Below are positions 7,093 through 11,222 of a stretch of 11,222 nt of DNA, one piece after another. A program made the translations under genes and the position numbers. The notes under the pieces were generated by a model. It saw only the letters and a program-made list of their open reading frames with translations. It did not search any database and was not told the origin of the DNA. Each line of letters opens with the position of its first letter. Position 1 is the first letter of the stretch. This DNA comes from Metarhizobium sp039808465 (GTDB lineage: Bacteria > Pseudomonadota > Alphaproteobacteria > Rhizobiales > Rhizobiaceae): assembly GCA_039808465.1 (NCBI GenBank), contig JBDHTA010000143.1, positions 1 to 11,222 on the forward strand, written 5' to 3'.

Positions 7093-7124
7093 CACGCGCT
7101 TCGGCTTTACATCCGGAGCGCGTG
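7093..7124 (+). other. Strong stem-loop between mrcA and prfB
   Basis: CACGCGCT (7093-7100) pairs perfectly with AGCGCGTG (7117-7124). Inner TCGG/CCGG extends the stem to 12 bp with one G-T wobble, closing an 8-base loop. It is followed by ACTTTATGG, not by a T-run, so it is a poor intrinsic terminator. It may protect the 3' end of the mrcA mRNA, act as a processing site before prfB, or be an intergenic palindromic repeat. Confidence 0.5.
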
Positions 7125-7168
7125 ACTTTATGGACGGGCCAAGGTTTTCATGAGCAGAGACAGGAACG

Positions 7169-8300
7169 ATGCGCGCTGAAATCGAGAACGTAGTCGACGA
7201 AATCAAGCAGGCCATAAGCCTGCTGAGGAGGCATCTTTGACTGGGATCAGGCGATAAGACGGCTGGACTGGTTGAACAACAAGGCCGAGGATCCGACCCT
7301 GTGGAACGATCCCGGCGAAGCCCAGAAGCTGATGCGCGAGCGCCAGCAGCTGGATGACAGCATCAGCGGCGTGAAGCGCCTCGTGCAGCAGCTCGACGAC
7401 AATGTCGAGTTGATCGCGATGGGCGAGGAAGAGGGCGATCAGGATATCGTCACCGACGCCGAAAACGCGCTTAAAGAACTCAGGGCAGAATCGGCGCGGC
7501 TTCAGGTCGAAGCCATGCTGTCCGGCGAGGCCGACGGCAACGACACCTATCTCGAAGTCCATTCCGGCGCGGGCGGCACCGAAAGCCAGGACTGGGCGAA
7601 CATGCTGCTGCGCATGTACACCCGCTGGGCGGAAAAGCAGAAGTTCAAGGTCGAACTGCTGGAAGTGCATGACGGCGAAGAAGCGGGTATCAAGTCGGCG
7701 ACGCTGCTGGTCAAGGGCCACAACGCTTATGGCTGGCTGAAGACCGAATCGGGCGTGCACCGTCTGGTGCGCATCTCGCCCTATGACAGCAATGCCCGCC
7801 GCCACACCTCCTTCTCTTCGGTCTGGGTCTATCCCGTGGTCGACGAGACCATCGATATCGAGGTGAACGAAAGCGATTGCCGCATCGATACCTACCGCTC
7901 CTCCGGCGCGGGCGGCCAGCACGTCAACACGACGGACTCGGCGGTGCGCATCACGCATATTCCGACCGGCATCGTCGTTGCCTGCCAGCAGGAGCGCTCG
8001 CAGCACAAGAACCGCGCCAAGGCGTGGGACATGCTGCGCGCCCGTCTCTACGAGGTCGAGTTGCAGAAGCGTGAGGACGCCGCCAATGCCGAGGCCGCCT
8101 CGAAGACGGATATCGGCTGGGGCCACCAGATCCGCTCCTATGTTCTCCAGCCCTACCAGCTGGTGAAGGATCTGCGCACCGGCGTCGAAAGCACCGCTCC
8201 CGGCGATGTGTTTGATGGCGATGTCAGCCCCTTCATGGAAGCGGCGCTGGCGCATCGCATCAGTGGCAAGGCCGACGCGGCCGTCGCCGATCTGGATTGA
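7169..8300 (+). CDS. prfB: Peptide chain release factor 2 (RF2), expressed through a +1 frameshift
   Basis: RF2 recognises UGA and UAA stop codons and triggers hydrolysis of peptidyl-tRNA on the ribosome. The coding sequence is the join of 7169-7237 and 7239-8300: 23 codons, an in-frame TGA at 7238, then a +1 shift into DWDQAIRRLDWLNNKAEDP. The full product is 376 residues. Domain 1 is helical; the codon-recognition loop has SPY (203-205) where E. coli has SPF; the catalytic GGQ is at 248-250 in SSGAGGQHVN, and the Gln is the usual methylation target in this family. RF1 is excluded by the lack of PAT/PVT and by the frameshift. The start ATG follows ACAGGAACG, a close but usable ribosome-binding site. 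The gene is 95 bases after mrcA and ends just before a terminator. A search without recoding finds only the part from about 7272. Confidence 0.97.
7226..7241 (+). other. Programmed +1 frameshift site of prfB
   Basis: AGGAGG (7226-7231, a perfect anti-Shine-Dalgarno match inside the gene), three bases, then CTT TGA C (7235-7241). Order and spacing match the E. coli site (AGGGGG, TAT, CTT TGA C). When RF2 is scarce the ribosome pauses at the UGA, slips from CUU to UUU and reads on; when RF2 is plentiful it stops after 23 residues. This is feedback control of RF2 by its own level. Confidence 0.96.
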
Positions 8301-8306
8301 AACAAC

Positions 8307-8336
8307 AAAACCCCGGAGCATCGCTCCGGGGTTTTT
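8307..8336. terminator. Bidirectional intrinsic terminator between prfB and uvrB
   Basis: CCCCGGAGC (8311-8319), loop ATC, GCTCCGGGG (8323-8331) form a perfect 9-bp GC-rich stem. TTTTT follows on the plus strand and AAAA precedes it, giving a T-run on the minus strand as well. It lies 10 bases after the prfB stop and 10 bases past the uvrB stop, so it serves both converging genes. Confidence 0.95.
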
Positions 8337-8346
8337 ACATTGCGGC

Positions 8347-11222
<2,876 letters not shown>

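Overview
The window is a stretch of conserved housekeeping genes from an alphaproteobacterium, most likely order Hyphomicrobiales (Rhizobiales) and probably Rhizobiaceae- or Brucella-like. The grounds are the high GC content, an RNase E whose S1 domain carries a large acidic, Ala-rich insertion, an N- and C-terminally extended UvrB, and protein sequences that read like rhizobial versions throughout. No mobile element, phage gene, CRISPR array, rRNA or tRNA was found.

Layout from left to right: (1) rne (RNase E) on the minus strand, running off the left edge so that its C-terminal end is missing; (2) a divergent intergenic region of about 640 bases, rich in stem-loops, holding the rne leader and the region upstream of the amidase; (3) an amiC-type N-acetylmuramoyl-L-alanine amidase on the plus strand; (4) a gap of about 330 bases with inverted repeats and a likely dispersed-repeat remnant; (5) mrcA (ponA), a class A penicillin-binding protein 1A; (6) a short gap with a strong stem-loop; (7) prfB (release factor 2), which is complete only if a programmed +1 frameshift at an in-frame TGA is allowed; (8) a strong bidirectional terminator; (9) uvrB on the minus strand, converging on prfB and running off the right edge so that its first codons are missing.

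The plus-strand genes amiC, mrcA and prfB all point the same way. The first two act on the cell wall: PBP1A builds and cross-links glycan strands in the periplasm, and the amidase cuts stem peptides from glycan during division. prfB is a translation gene with its own autoregulatory recoding site. rne and uvrB serve RNA turnover and nucleotide excision repair.

I see no previously undescribed gene system here. The points most worth checking are non-coding. One is a pair of tandem hairpins plus a T-run on the plus strand opposite the rne leader, which could be a small antisense RNA 3' end. Others are the long structured rne leader, and repeat-like sequence that overlaps the probable amiC start and recurs in inverted form after its stop. 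The prfB recoding site is also noted because a plain open-reading-frame search misses the first part of that gene.
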